Part shown: one piece after another, positions 7,678 to 15,614 of the stretch | Layout of the letters: every line of letters starts with the position of its first letter | How positions within the stretch are numbered: the first letter of the stretch is position 1 | NCBI GenBank assembly: GCA_902792435.1 | Contig: CADAZN010000017.1 | Coordinates: 1-47,565 of the forward strand | DNA length: 47,565 bases | Direction of reading: 5' to 3' | Source: an uncultured Bacteroidales bacterium | Lineage (GTDB): Bacteria > Bacteroidota > Bacteroidia > Bacteroidales > Muribaculaceae | Position numbers and translations under genes: made by a program | Notes under the pieces: model-generated | What the model was told of the DNA's origin: nothing | What the model saw: only the letters and a program-made list of their open reading frames with translations | Database searches by the model: none

Positions 7678-7708
7678 CAAAGGTACAACAAAACTACCTT
7701 ACCACAAA
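7678..7708 (-). promoter_or_regulatory. Promoter of the LytTR regulator, near-leaderless
   Basis: Leftward TTTG (7705-7708), 19 bases, TACCTTTG (7678-7685). The ATG at 7669 is only eight bases past the -7 element, so the transcript should begin at or within a few bases of the start codon. Confidence 0.78.
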
Positions 7709-7731
7709 ACCATAGGCCTAAAGATTTAGAA

Positions 7732-9291
7732 TTATCGGTCTTGTTGGTCAAGGATGTTGCGCACTTGGTCGAGGGTTTTGCCGTTGCCAGGGGAGACAAT
7801 TTCTTCCATTGTCTCGGCGTTGTAGGCTCCTAGACTGTCGCCGTCGCCAGCGATGAGATACATGCCTTTGGGCGTGAAGTAGGTGTTGATGTAGGAATAA
7901 CCAGGTTGGATGAGCACATCACCACTGTCGGCATCCATGACACCCATTCTTCCGTCAACCGTAAATTTTGCCAAGACACCGCGATTTGACGGACTGCGGT
8001 CAATCAGCTCAATGCGGTCGCACGCGCAAGGGATGGTCCGATTGTCTCCGCTAACGATTGCCCCATTGATTAAGCCATGACGCAGCATTCCCAACCCATC
8101 GCGTAAAGTCACATCGTAGAACTCCCTTGATTCGCCGTCTTGTTGAGCGACAAGCACTTTAACGCTTTCATATGCAGGTTCTACTATAGCATAACCACCA
8201 GCATTGTAAACGCCCCACTTGCCATTGAGGTCTCTTACTAAAAACACATCTAATCCAGAAGGCACTGGAGTTGATTCTATCTTCGAGAATTGTCCTACCT
8301 CATTGCCGTCCTGGTCATATAGCACCCATAGCTCCTGACCGTTTGGGAAAGTTTTTCCGTAGGCAGTTGCCCAAGAGCCATAACCGATTTTCTTGTCATA
8401 GCCATTCTTGAGGTCAACACTCGAAAGGTGCTGATATTCGGCAGGGGCGGGAGAAATGCTTTGTTGCGTGGTTGTTTGGGCTTGTTGTTGCGCCTTTTCC
8501 CTTTCTTTTTGCGCCTTCTCTTCTTGTTTCTTTTTATAATTATATTCTCTTAAAGATTGCTCATAAGAAGCAAGTAAGTTATCTTCACAAACATGGAAAT
8601 AGATTATCGCATCTTTACGTTCTTGCAGTGTGGTTGCGGCTAATGCTTTGGCCTTCGCTTCATTGGCCATCTTCTGCAACATGGCATAACCGCACCATCC
8701 CTCATGAACCACGCAACCGCATTGAGGACACATTATATTAAAACCTCTCACTCCAACCTTGTATAGCATTCCATATTTTTCTCGGCTTATATCCAGCCTG
8801 CTTTTTACTTCGGGAAGAGGTTCAGAAGCCTCTTTAGTGTAATTGAGGTCAATAAATAACTTCAAATTGTCAACCATGCGTTTATAGTCCCACAAGGCTT
8901 GCTTGCGAACTGCTTCAGACGAGGCTGCTTCAGCTTTAGCCCAATACTGCTTGGCCCATTTTTGCATATTTATAATCTCACACCATGGCTGGTGAATCAG
9001 GCTTCGACAATGGCTACATGGCTTTTTCCCATTAACGCCAACCTCATAGATTAATGTTCGCTCGATTGATGACATCCCGGGCACAGGTGTATAATCCTTC
9101 AGATGTGTTGAACTTGAAGAGGACGATTCTTCTTTTGGCGCCTCATAATAGCGACAAGTGCTCTTGTGAGCTTCACCCTTTTTCAGGTTCACGCCGCAAT
9201 AGGCGCAATGCGGGTCAGAAACTTGTGGAATTTGTGCGTAGGCTGCTACTGCAAGCAATCCCAACGATAGAATTAGATATATTCGTTTCAT
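7732..9291 (-). CDS. Exported WG-repeat protein with three Cys-rich motifs
   Basis: 519 residues starting with a signal peptide (MKRIYLILSLGLLAVAAYA). The first half contains three similar Cys motifs, CAYCGVNLKKGEAHKSTC, CSHCRSLIHQPWC and CPQCGCVVHEGWC, each CxxC followed by a His and a later Cys, looking like small zinc ribbons or disulfide knuckles. A Lys/Glu/Gln-rich linker (KKKQEEKAQKEREKAQQQAQ) follows. The second half has WG-repeat-like units (LNGKWGVYNAGGYAIVEPAY; DGRMGVMDADSGDVLIQPGY) that form beta structures. Family function is poorly defined; a surface or periplasmic binding role is inferred. The -7 element TATCTTTG lies at 9318-9325. Single-gene unit. Confidence 0.8.
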   Translation of the reverse strand: MKRIYLILSLGLLAVAAYAQIPQVSDPHCAYCGVNLKKGEAHKSTCRYYEAPKEESSSSSSTHLKDYTPVPGMSSIERTLIYEVGVNGKKPCSHCRSLIHQPWCEIINMQKWAKQYWAKAEAASSEAVRKQALWDYKRMVDNLKLFIDLNYTKEASEPLPEVKSRLDISREKYGMLYKVGVRGFNIMCPQCGCVVHEGWCGYAMLQKMANEAKAKALAATTLQERKDAIIYFHVCEDNLLASYEQSLREYNYKKKQEEKAQKEREKAQQQAQTTTQQSISPAPAEYQHLSSVDLKNGYDKKIGYGSWATAYGKTFPNGQELWVLYDQDGNEVGQFSKIESTPVPSGLDVFLVRDLNGKWGVYNAGGYAIVEPAYESVKVLVAQQDGESREFYDVTLRDGLGMLRHGLINGAIVSGDNRTIPCACDRIELIDRSPSNRGVLAKFTVDGRMGVMDADSGDVLIQPGYSYINTYFTPKGMYLIAGDGDSLGAYNAETMEEIVSPGNGKTLDQVRNILDQQDR

Positions 9292-9317
9292 GCGCTATAA
9301 TTTTTTTTGTGTATGTG

Positions 9318-9325
9318 CAAAGATA
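9318..9325 (-). promoter_or_regulatory. -7 element of the WG-repeat gene
   Basis: Leftward TATCTTTG, with a TTG at 9347-9349 giving a 21-base spacer. The ATG lies 26 bases downstream. Confidence 0.65.
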
Positions 9326-9444
9326 AAACAAAAGATGGCAATTATGCAATGATTCAGTGATTTATCTTGAGATTTCAGCTATTTATTTACCCTTACAGGT
9401 AAACCCAACTGCACATTATTTTAGTCTTTTCATCTTTATCCATA

Positions 9445-9483
9445 ATAAAAGCGGTTATCTTACAGTAAGTACGATAACCGCTT
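9445..9483 (-). terminator. Intrinsic terminator of the BspA-like gene
   Basis: Perfect 11-bp stem 9449-9459 with 9473-9483 around a 13-base loop. The leftward strand continues TTTTATTATG. It lies 26 bases past the stop codon at 9509. Confidence 0.85.
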
Positions 9484-9508
9484 CTACAAGTAAAAGTCAA
9501 GATTTTAT

Positions 9509-12500
9509 CTATTTACTTCCCAACAGGATGTTGTAAATGACAGTAATATCGGCAGCAGTGATGAAGCCGTCGCCATTAACATCGCTTGTAGCTATATAGG
9601 TATCATCTTCGTTGAGCAGGAAGTTGTATATGGCAGTGATATCAGCAGTGGTGACTTCACCATCGCAGTCAACATCACCCAACATTCTAGCGAATGTTGC
9701 ATTGACTGTCACTGGGGCAGCCGGCATCTTGAAGTTGTAGGTGCCAGGCTCGTCGCCAGGAGTGAGCTGGATAGTGCCACCTTGTCCATCCCCACTGGCG
9801 ATGGTGACTGTGGGCGCTTCCAGCACATAGCCTTGGTCGGGTGTGAAGGTGATCGTCACAATCTCGTTAGTGTAAGCCCAGTCTTTCTCACATGTGACTG
9901 TGCCATGCTCAATATTGTCATCGATGGTCACGTCCCACTGACCGGTGAAGTAGCCTGTGACGGGATTTGCCATGCTGGCATCCTGATAATTGCTGTTGTA
10001 ATGCACGGCCCCCACGAGTTTCGTGTCGTAGGTGAACATGGATGAGCTATTAGCAACGTTCCACGTGTTGTTGCAGTAAATAGTAGTGAGAGCATAGCAA
10101 TCAAAGAACATATAGCTGACGTCGGTCACATTGGTCATGTCGAAGTTATTGACGTTAATCGTTTTCAACGACCCACAGTCGCGGAACATCCAAACCATGG
10201 TAGTCACCTCGGATGTGTTGAGGTATTCCAATCCCTCTATCTCCTCCAAATCGGAACAGCCATAGAACCAGTAGGCGCAACCATTAGGACGCACGTTGGC
10301 AAAAGCTGGTGAGAACACCACCTTTTTGGCTTCAGAAGTATGCCAATAAGGGTAGTAAATGCTAGTTGCCGTTACCTGCTCGCCGCTCCAAACCGAAGTC
10401 ACCGAATGGCCATTGTAGGTGTCGCCCACATGTGGTTTCAAACTGCAATCGAAATATAATGTCTTGCTGTCGTCACACCACACCACAAAGGGCTCGTTGG
10501 CCAATTGGAACAACGCGCTGACAGTGACTGCCTCGGCCGGCATCACAAACGTGCAAGTGGTGTCGTTGGCCATGGTGACCTCAACCTCATTACCTGTCCT
10601 GTCGCCCTTCACGACGCAACCATACAGGGCATAACCTTCATCGGGTGAGAAGGAGACGGTAACAGTGTCGTTGGTATAGGCCCATGACTGGGCGAGTTCA
10701 ATGGTTCCGTAATCATGGTCACCGACGTTCAAGTTCCACTTGCCGGTGAAGTAACCGTCGGCGGGGTTAGCCATTGCTCCGTTAACCTTGGTATCATTAT
10801 AGGCAACAGCACCTTTAAGTGACGTGCAGCCCAGGAACATGTTGTTGGCGTTGGGGTTGTTCCACGTGTTGTTGCAATAGATGGTGGTGAGACTTGTGCA
10901 TTCTCGGAACATCGAAATGGTAGAGGGGAGTTTTCTGACATCAAAGCCACTGACATCAAGACTGGTGAGTTTCGCACAACCGAAGAACATGCTGCTCATG
11001 TTGGTTGTCTCACTGGTATTCAGGTTTTCAATGCCCTCAATCGTCTCCAATTCTGACATATTCCAGAACCAATAATAAAGGCTTTTGGGTCGCACCGTGC
11101 TGAAAGCGGTTTGGAACACGACTTTCTTAGCGTCTTTTGCGTAACCTCTCCATCCAGGAACGTTCCATTCGGTGTTGGTAACCCGGTCATCAGTCCACAA
11201 TTTTGTGACTATCTGTCCCTCATAGATGCTACCTAGGGACGGGGCATAGTCATAATCGAAGTAAAGCGTATGGTTGCCTTCACACCAGATGGCATTTGCC
11301 GTAGGACAGAAAAATTCCACACCCAGGGTAATGTCTTCGGGTGGCATGATGAACGTGTAAGTTCCGTCGCCATTGTCGCTGAAATAATAGTTGAATCCGC
11401 TTGAGTTGCCAGTGAGCGTGAAATTCTTCACGCGGTAGTGAGCATCGGGCGTCAGGGTTATTGTCACCAACTCGTTGGTAAAGGGCGTGGCTTCGCTGAG
11501 GCGAACAGTTCCGTGTTCTATATTGCCCACATGCAAAGTCCACTGCTTGGTGAAGTAACCTGTATCGGGATTGGCCAATGCGCCATTGATCCAGGTGTTA
11601 TCGTAGGCAATGGCACCTTTAAGACTGGTGCAGCCCAGGAACATGTTGGCCGAGATGATTGAGGGGATGTTCCATGCCTTGTCGCAATAGATGGTGGTGA
11701 GCGCCTCACAACCTTGGAACATGCCAGTGGTGTTGGCGCCGCTCATGACTTCAAAGCTGTTGAGGTCAATGGTCTGGATCAACTTGCAGTTGGCAAACAT
11801 GTGGCTCATGTTCTCAGCCTGGCTGGTGTTCAGAAATTCTATGCCCTCAATCTCACTCAGATTGGTCATATCTCGTAACCAATTGCCGAGACTCTCAGGT
11901 TTAACATATATGAAGTCGTGTTTAAAAACAACCTTTGTGACATTGGAGCTGTAGTCACTCCATCCAGGAGCTCCCGTTCCTGAATTGGTCACGGCATCAC
12001 CGTTCCACACAGCCGTCACCTCCTGGCCTTCAAAGGTGTCGCCCACTTGATACTGATGCATGGGATTGGTGAAGAAGAGCGTTGAGTTGCCGCTGCACCA
12101 AACGACTTGTGGCGTAGCGGCAGCGAACCAAGCATCCACTGTAACCTCTTCGGCTGGCATCGTGAATGTGTAGGTGCCATTGCCATTATTGGTGTGTGGA
12201 ATCACCACATCGTGCATGGTGCCTCTGGTCACCAAGATGTCAAATAGCGCGTAGCCATCATCGGGGACAGGGGCCAGTGTCACGGTCTGATTGGTGTAGG
12301 GATTATCGTCGCTTGCCACTACGGTGCCATTGCCAATGGGGTTGAAGTTGATGGGCCAGCGTTTGGTGAAATAGCCCGTTACAGGATTTGCCATGGCACT
12401 GGTGACATGATCCTCAGTATTGCTGTAACTAACAGCCCCCTTGAGTTTGTAGCAATTGCGGAAAATATATTGTTCTTCCTGAAACATCTCACTCCAGTCG

Positions 12501-13015
12501 TTGTCGCAATATATAGTGACAAGGTTCTCGCAACTTCCAAACATAGCCAATGCCACAGTCACTTTACGAAGGTCAAAAGAATTGACATCGAGCGTGGTAA
12601 GCGACTTGCAGTTGTAGAACATTGACAACGTTCTTTTCACCTCACTGGTGTTAAGATACTCAAGGCCTTCAACCGAAGCAAGGTATCGGCAATCTTCAAA
12701 CCACGATTCGGTGCTTACTGGTCTCACGTCGCTGAAAGAAGGGTCAAAACGAACTTCCCGGAGACTGTTACTAACCACATCCACCCACAACGGCCGCCTT
12801 AAAGTGGTGCCAATGGCATTGGTGACGTCAACACCGCTCCACACATTGGTAACGGTCTCACCGTCGTAGGTGTCACCAGGAGCATACACCGTCTCGTCAT
12901 TTGTGAAATACATGGTTTTGTTGTTCCGGCACCAGATGGCCTGAGGCGTCTTCTCGGCCCATGCGCTCATCACTACACCCATTAGCAAGACAAGCATGAG
13001 TAGAATTCTTTTCAT
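9509..13015 (-). CDS. Secreted BspA/DUF285-like repeat protein with C-terminal dockerin
   Basis: 1168 residues: a signal peptide (MKRILLMLVLLMGVVMSAWA), four tandem units of about 270 residues beginning near residues 22, 301, 572 and 841, and a dockerin-like pair of calcium loops from about residue 1111 (GDVDCDGEVTTADITAIYN and SDVNGDGFITAADITVIYN). Each unit starts AIWC/VVWC...TLYF, continues with DUF285/BspA-type segments (EGIENLNTSETTNMSSMFFG, TSLTTIYCNNTWN, GCTSLKGAVAYND) and closes with an InlB-B-like sandwich (GTIELAQSWAYTNDTVTVSF ... FVMPAEAVTV). DUF285/BspA repeats are leucine-rich-type surface adhesins; dockerins bind cohesins or are proteolytic anchors. No type IX secretion C-terminal domain is present. 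Single-gene unit with -7 TATTTTTG at 13058-13065. Confidence 0.9.
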   Translation of the reverse strand: MKRILLMLVLLMGVVMSAWAEKTPQAIWCRNNKTMYFTNDETVYAPGDTYDGETVTNVWSGVDVTNAIGTTLRRPLWVDVVSNSLREVRFDPSFSDVRPVSTESWFEDCRYLASVEGLEYLNTSEVKRTLSMFYNCKSLTTLDVNSFDLRKVTVALAMFGSCENLVTIYCDNDWSEMFQEEQYIFRNCYKLKGAVSYSNTEDHVTSAMANPVTGYFTKRWPINFNPIGNGTVVASDDNPYTNQTVTLAPVPDDGYALFDILVTRGTMHDVVIPHTNNGNGTYTFTMPAEEVTVDAWFAAATPQVVWCSGNSTLFFTNPMHQYQVGDTFEGQEVTAVWNGDAVTNSGTGAPGWSDYSSNVTKVVFKHDFIYVKPESLGNWLRDMTNLSEIEGIEFLNTSQAENMSHMFANCKLIQTIDLNSFEVMSGANTTGMFQGCEALTTIYCDKAWNIPSIISANMFLGCTSLKGAIAYDNTWINGALANPDTGYFTKQWTLHVGNIEHGTVRLSEATPFTNELVTITLTPDAHYRVKNFTLTGNSSGFNYYFSDNGDGTYTFIMPPEDITLGVEFFCPTANAIWCEGNHTLYFDYDYAPSLGSIYEGQIVTKLWTDDRVTNTEWNVPGWRGYAKDAKKVVFQTAFSTVRPKSLYYWFWNMSELETIEGIENLNTSETTNMSSMFFGCAKLTSLDVSGFDVRKLPSTISMFRECTSLTTIYCNNTWNNPNANNMFLGCTSLKGAVAYNDTKVNGAMANPADGYFTGKWNLNVGDHDYGTIELAQSWAYTNDTVTVSFSPDEGYALYGCVVKGDRTGNEVEVTMANDTTCTFVMPAEAVTVSALFQLANEPFVVWCDDSKTLYFDCSLKPHVGDTYNGHSVTSVWSGEQVTATSIYYPYWHTSEAKKVVFSPAFANVRPNGCAYWFYGCSDLEEIEGLEYLNTSEVTTMVWMFRDCGSLKTINVNNFDMTNVTDVSYMFFDCYALTTIYCNNTWNVANSSSMFTYDTKLVGAVHYNSNYQDASMANPVTGYFTGQWDVTIDDNIEHGTVTCEKDWAYTNEIVTITFTPDQGYVLEAPTVTIASGDGQGGTIQLTPGDEPGTYNFKMPAAPVTVNATFARMLGDVDCDGEVTTADITAIYNFLLNEDDTYIATSDVNGDGFITAADITVIYNILLGSK
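9690..12950 (-). repeat. Four tandem units of about 800 bp within the BspA-like gene
   Basis: Unit starts lie near 12948, 12113, 11300 and 10493, giving lengths of about 835, 813, 807 and 800 bases. Near-identical short stretches recur, for example the coding for ANP-TGYFT before each sandwich domain and for IYCNNTWN. Units 3 and 4 seem most alike by eye. Such repeats can recombine to change copy number. Confidence 0.85.
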
Positions 13016-13057
13016 CTTCAGTTAATTTATAGAAGTAATATAAAAGATTTTAATGCA

Positions 13058-13065
13058 CAAAAATA
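13058..13065 (-). promoter_or_regulatory. -7 element of the BspA-like gene
   Basis: Leftward TATTTTTG, 43 bases upstream of the ATG at 13015. I see no good -33 TTTG at the expected distance. Confidence 0.55.
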
Positions 13066-13219
13066 CAACAAAATCTTTAATCTACAATCATTTCTGTTAT
13101 AATCTTTTTCAAGACACGACCATGAGGGCACCCACAACCGTTCATCACATTTTGCTCAATTAATCCCAATTTCATGTCATTCATCACAAACCCGTGCAGA
13201 ATATCCCAAAACCTTGCAA

Positions 13220-13250
13220 CGACTGTAATTTTACTGCAATTTTGCAGTCG
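13220..13250. promoter_or_regulatory. Overlapping direct and inverted repeats at the LiaF-like promoter
   Basis: ACTGTAATTTT (13222-13232) and ACTGCAATTTT (13233-13243) are tandem 11-mers differing at one base. ACTGCAA (13233-13239) is also inverted as TTGCAGT (13242-13248), and the outer arm CGACTGTAA (13220-13228) matches TTGCAGTCG (13242-13250) with one mismatch. The right arm overlaps a candidate -7 element CAATTTTG (13237-13244) with TTG 20 bases upstream, as expected for a repressor site. Confidence 0.5.
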
Positions 13251-13295
13251 AAATAACGCAGGCAATTCAGCACTGCACGCAAAAAAAGTACAATT

Positions 13296-13856
13296 ATGAC
13301 ACGCCGAAAAATTATTGGAATCATCTTTATTGTTGCCGCCATGATGAAACTGGTGAGCATGTTGGGAATTTTTCATCTCAACTGGTTTGACTGGGTATGG
13401 AATCATCCTTGGACCGAGTTTTTGGGACCCATTCTATTGCTTATAATAGGTGTGGAGCTCATCGTGACCAGCTATCAGCGCAACCCCGAGCAGTGGCTCC
13501 AGCGTCCAGTGCCTCAGGGCGAGGACGGCAAGCGCATCAACTGCGCCGTGAGGTTTGGCGGCGACGAGTACATCTACCACGGCGAGCCGTTCCATGGAGC
13601 CTGCCTCGACGCTTTCTTTGGCGGTCTGCGTCTCGATCTGCGCCAAGCAGTTATTGCCGAGGATGAGGAAATCGATATCCACACCTTTGCCGGTGGCGTT
13701 GAGTTGCTGGTGCCAGCTGGTGTCAACATTGAGGTGAAGAGCCGCAGCTTCATTGGCGGAGTGGGCAACGAGACCGTGGGCAGGAACATTCCTGGCGCTA
13801 CCACCCTTCACATCATCGCCAGCAACATCCTTGGGGGAGTGAGCATAAAAGAATGA
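13296..13856 (+). CDS. LiaF-like transmembrane protein (cell-envelope stress type)
   Basis: 186 residues. Two N-terminal membrane segments (IIGIIFIVAAMMKLVSMLGI and FLGPILLLIIGVELIVTSY) are followed by a cytoplasmic beta-rich domain of the LiaF/cell wall-active antibiotics response type: DAFFGGLRLDLRQAVI, FAGGVELLVPAGVNIEVKS, SFIGGVGNE, NILGGVSIKE, with the repeated FGG/IGG turns of this family. In Firmicutes LiaF restrains an envelope-stress sensor kinase; in Bacteroidota the role is not established and no kinase is adjacent. It heads a rightward group with a BamE-like lipoprotein 39 bases downstream. The upstream repeats at 13220-13250 are a likely control site. Confidence 0.85.
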   Translation: MTRRKIIGIIFIVAAMMKLVSMLGIFHLNWFDWVWNHPWTEFLGPILLLIIGVELIVTSYQRNPEQWLQRPVPQGEDGKRINCAVRFGGDEYIYHGEPFHGACLDAFFGGLRLDLRQAVIAEDEEIDIHTFAGGVELLVPAGVNIEVKSRSFIGGVGNETVGRNIPGATTLHIIASNILGGVSIKE

Positions 13857-13895
13857 AAATTAAGGATTAGTGAAACATTTAAAATAATTACAGCA

Positions 13896-14222
13896 ATGAA
13901 AAACAGCATTATTATTACAACTGTTGCAGCTATTCTTCTATCAATAGCTTTGAGTGTGAGTTTAAATAGTTGCGTTGCTACGCGCGACACAGTGAAAATC
14001 AACAAAGTTGAGATGGGCATGACTAAGAGCGATATCCAGAACCTGCTAGGAACGCCACTGTTCAAGAACGCCAACGAGACTGGCGAGGAATGGGGCTACC
14101 GCAAGCTTGTGGGCGAGATTGCCGGACCTGAGCAGATGATTTTTGTCGTTACTTTCAACAACGACGGCAAGGTTGTGGCCTACAACTCGGTCAAGGAGCA
14201 TCCCTACTATCACCATTATTGA
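13896..14222 (+). CDS. BamE/SmpA-like outer-membrane lipoprotein
   Basis: 108 residues with a lipoprotein signal ending SVSLNSCVA (lipobox Cys near residue 27). The mature part has the short BamE-like fold signature KVEMGMTKSDIQNLLGTPLF ... EEWGYR ... FVVTFNNDGKVVAYNS. BamE is the small accessory subunit of the beta-barrel assembly machine, but many small BamE-like lipoproteins have unrelated envelope roles, so I do not assign the gene name. It ends HPYYHHY, a tail whose DNA recurs in this region. The next gene starts only four bases after its stop, so the two are translationally linked. Confidence 0.82.
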   Translation: MKNSIIITTVAAILLSIALSVSLNSCVATRDTVKINKVEMGMTKSDIQNLLGTPLFKNANETGEEWGYRKLVGEIAGPEQMIFVVTFNNDGKVVAYNSVKEHPYYHHY

Positions 14223-14226
14223 AACA

Positions 14227-14844
14227 ATGAAGACTGAGATTAATCCACAAGACAGCAATCGCCAAGAAGCATTCAATCTCTGGATGTCATCACCCGTGCC
14301 CATGGTGACTCTTGTGAAGACGATGGAGGTGACAAAGCTTCTGAGATATTGCAAAAAACATGGCATGAGTTTCAACATGCTGCTCTGCTGGTGCATCGGT
14401 AAGGCGGCAAGTCAAGTTGAGGAGTTCTATGCGTTGCCCGAGCATGGCAAGTTATATAAATATGACTGCTTGGCTGTCAATGTGATTGTGAAAAACAAAA
14501 AAGGAGGCATCAGCTCATGCGATATCTCATACACACATGACTTGAGCCGTTTCAATCACGATTACATGGCCCTGACACAATCGGTGATCCAAAACTGTGA
14601 AAGCAGATTCCAAGAGGAGGCAATGATAATAGGTACATCGGCAATGATTGAAACAGAATTAGATTGCATTGTTAACCAATATTCCAAGGATTTTAACAAC
14701 CCTATGGTCATGTGGGGGAAATATCGCAAAGGGTGGTTCAAGACCACGTTGCCCATCAGTTTTCAGTTTCATCATGTGCAGATGGATGGTGCCCATGCCG
14801 GGCGATTTTTGGCTAATTTGCAAGACGTAATTGGTAAACTGTAA
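14227..14844 (+). CDS. Chloramphenicol acetyltransferase-like O-acyltransferase
   Basis: 205 residues from the ATG at 14227; the longer frame back to 14143 overlaps the preceding lipoprotein and is rejected. The CAT-family catalytic signature HHxxxDG is present near the C terminus (FQFHHVQMDGAHAGRF), the first His of HH or its partner acting as the general base, and the N-terminal segment SSPVPMVTLVKTMEVTKLL resembles the substrate-binding strand. CAT enzymes acetylate hydroxyl groups from acetyl-CoA. Length is close to the usual 210-220. Family membership does not prove chloramphenicol resistance, and the setting (lipoprotein and phospholipid synthase) suggests another acceptor. Likely cotranscribed with both neighbours. 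Confidence 0.85.
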   Translation: MKTEINPQDSNRQEAFNLWMSSPVPMVTLVKTMEVTKLLRYCKKHGMSFNMLLCWCIGKAASQVEEFYALPEHGKLYKYDCLAVNVIVKNKKGGISSCDISYTHDLSRFNHDYMALTQSVIQNCESRFQEEAMIIGTSAMIETELDCIVNQYSKDFNNPMVMWGKYRKGWFKTTLPISFQFHHVQMDGAHAGRFLANLQDVIGKL

Positions 14845-14877
14845 AACTCCAGGACTTAACCCCAAAGGTTTATAAAC

Positions 14878-15408
14878 ATGACGGCCAACATTATAACAGG
14901 AGTCAGGGTTTTGTGTAGCATTGTGCTGCTTTTTTGTACAGCACTGTCACCAGCTTTTTACGCTTGGTATATCATGGCAGGAGCATCTGATGTGCTTGAT
15001 GGATGGATTGCCCGACGAACGAATTCAGCAAGTGATTTAGGCGCGAAATTAGACACTGCCGCCGATTGCTTCTTTGTGGTGGCGTGCTTGATAAAACTAC
15101 TCCCAACACTCGCTATTCCTCTATGGATATATTTATGGACAGGTATCATTGTGGCAATCAAACTCTTTAATATTCTCTATGGCTTTACTCGGCAAAAACA
15201 ATTTGTGGCCGTTCATTCTATATCAAACAAGCTCACGGGTGCTATGCTGTTTGCAATACCTCTCACTTTGCCATTAATAGAATTAAAATATTCTGCCACC
15301 TTCGTTTGCCTCTTAGCAACTTTTGCCGCTCTCGAAGAGGGACATATAATTAGAACAAAGAAAACAATAAAAAAATGGAAGGATCATCCCCGCTATCACC
15401 GTTATTAA
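14878..15408 (+). CDS. CDP-alcohol phosphatidyltransferase family protein
   Basis: 176 residues with about five membrane segments. The catalytic signature D(x)2DG(x)2AR(x)8G(x)3D(x)3D is complete in DVLDGWIARRTNSASD followed by LGAKLDTAAD. The family condenses a CDP-activated lipid with an alcohol in the inner membrane to make phospholipids such as phosphatidylglycerol phosphate. At 176 residues it matches the PgsA size range, but the alcohol substrate cannot be read, and Bacteroidales carry several paralogues. It starts 33 bases after the CAT-like gene. The C terminus (KWKDHPRYHRY) resembles the tail of the BamE-like gene at DNA level. Confidence 0.88.
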   Translation: MTANIITGVRVLCSIVLLFCTALSPAFYAWYIMAGASDVLDGWIARRTNSASDLGAKLDTAADCFFVVACLIKLLPTLAIPLWIYLWTGIIVAIKLFNILYGFTRQKQFVAVHSISNKLTGAMLFAIPLTLPLIELKYSATFVCLLATFAALEEGHIIRTKKTIKKWKDHPRYHRY

Positions 15409-15614
15409 TAATGCCTGCCAAATGGGTGTTGAAAAATTGTTCATAGTAGTGGGGAAATAGAATAAATATAGTATTTTTGTATAATAAAAAAGATTATAAA
15501 TATGGAACTAAAATTTTGTCAAAGCTGCGGAATGCCGCTCACCGAGGAACTGCTCGGCACCAATGCCGATGGAAGCAAAAATGAGGAGTATTGCATTTAT
15601 TGCTACAAGGATGG
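15402..15614 (+). repeat. Direct repeat copy 1: promoter plus zinc-ribbon 5' end
   Basis: The end of the preceding gene, the intergenic promoter and the first 113 bases of the zinc-ribbon/PPOX gene match 16258-16474. Within the coding part 108 of 113 bases agree; the intergenic part is more diverged but keeps blocks such as ATGCCT, TGAAAAATT and GATTATAAAT in order. Confidence 0.85.
15472..15479 (+). promoter_or_regulatory. -7 element of zinc-ribbon gene 1
   Basis: TATTTTTG lies 22 bases upstream of the ATG. The second copy has TAATTTTG at 16332-16339 at the same distance from its ATG, so the promoter was duplicated along with the gene start. Confidence 0.65.

Noticed and set aside
9509-13015. 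Type IX secretion C-terminal domain on the large surface protein
   Set aside because: The C terminus is a dockerin-like calcium-loop pair ending in LLGSK and lacks the conserved type IX signal motifs.
13434-13811. 125-codon leftward frame and other frames over the LiaF-like gene
   Set aside because: Composition is driven by the GC-rich coding strand of the LiaF-like gene, whose domain motifs are clear.
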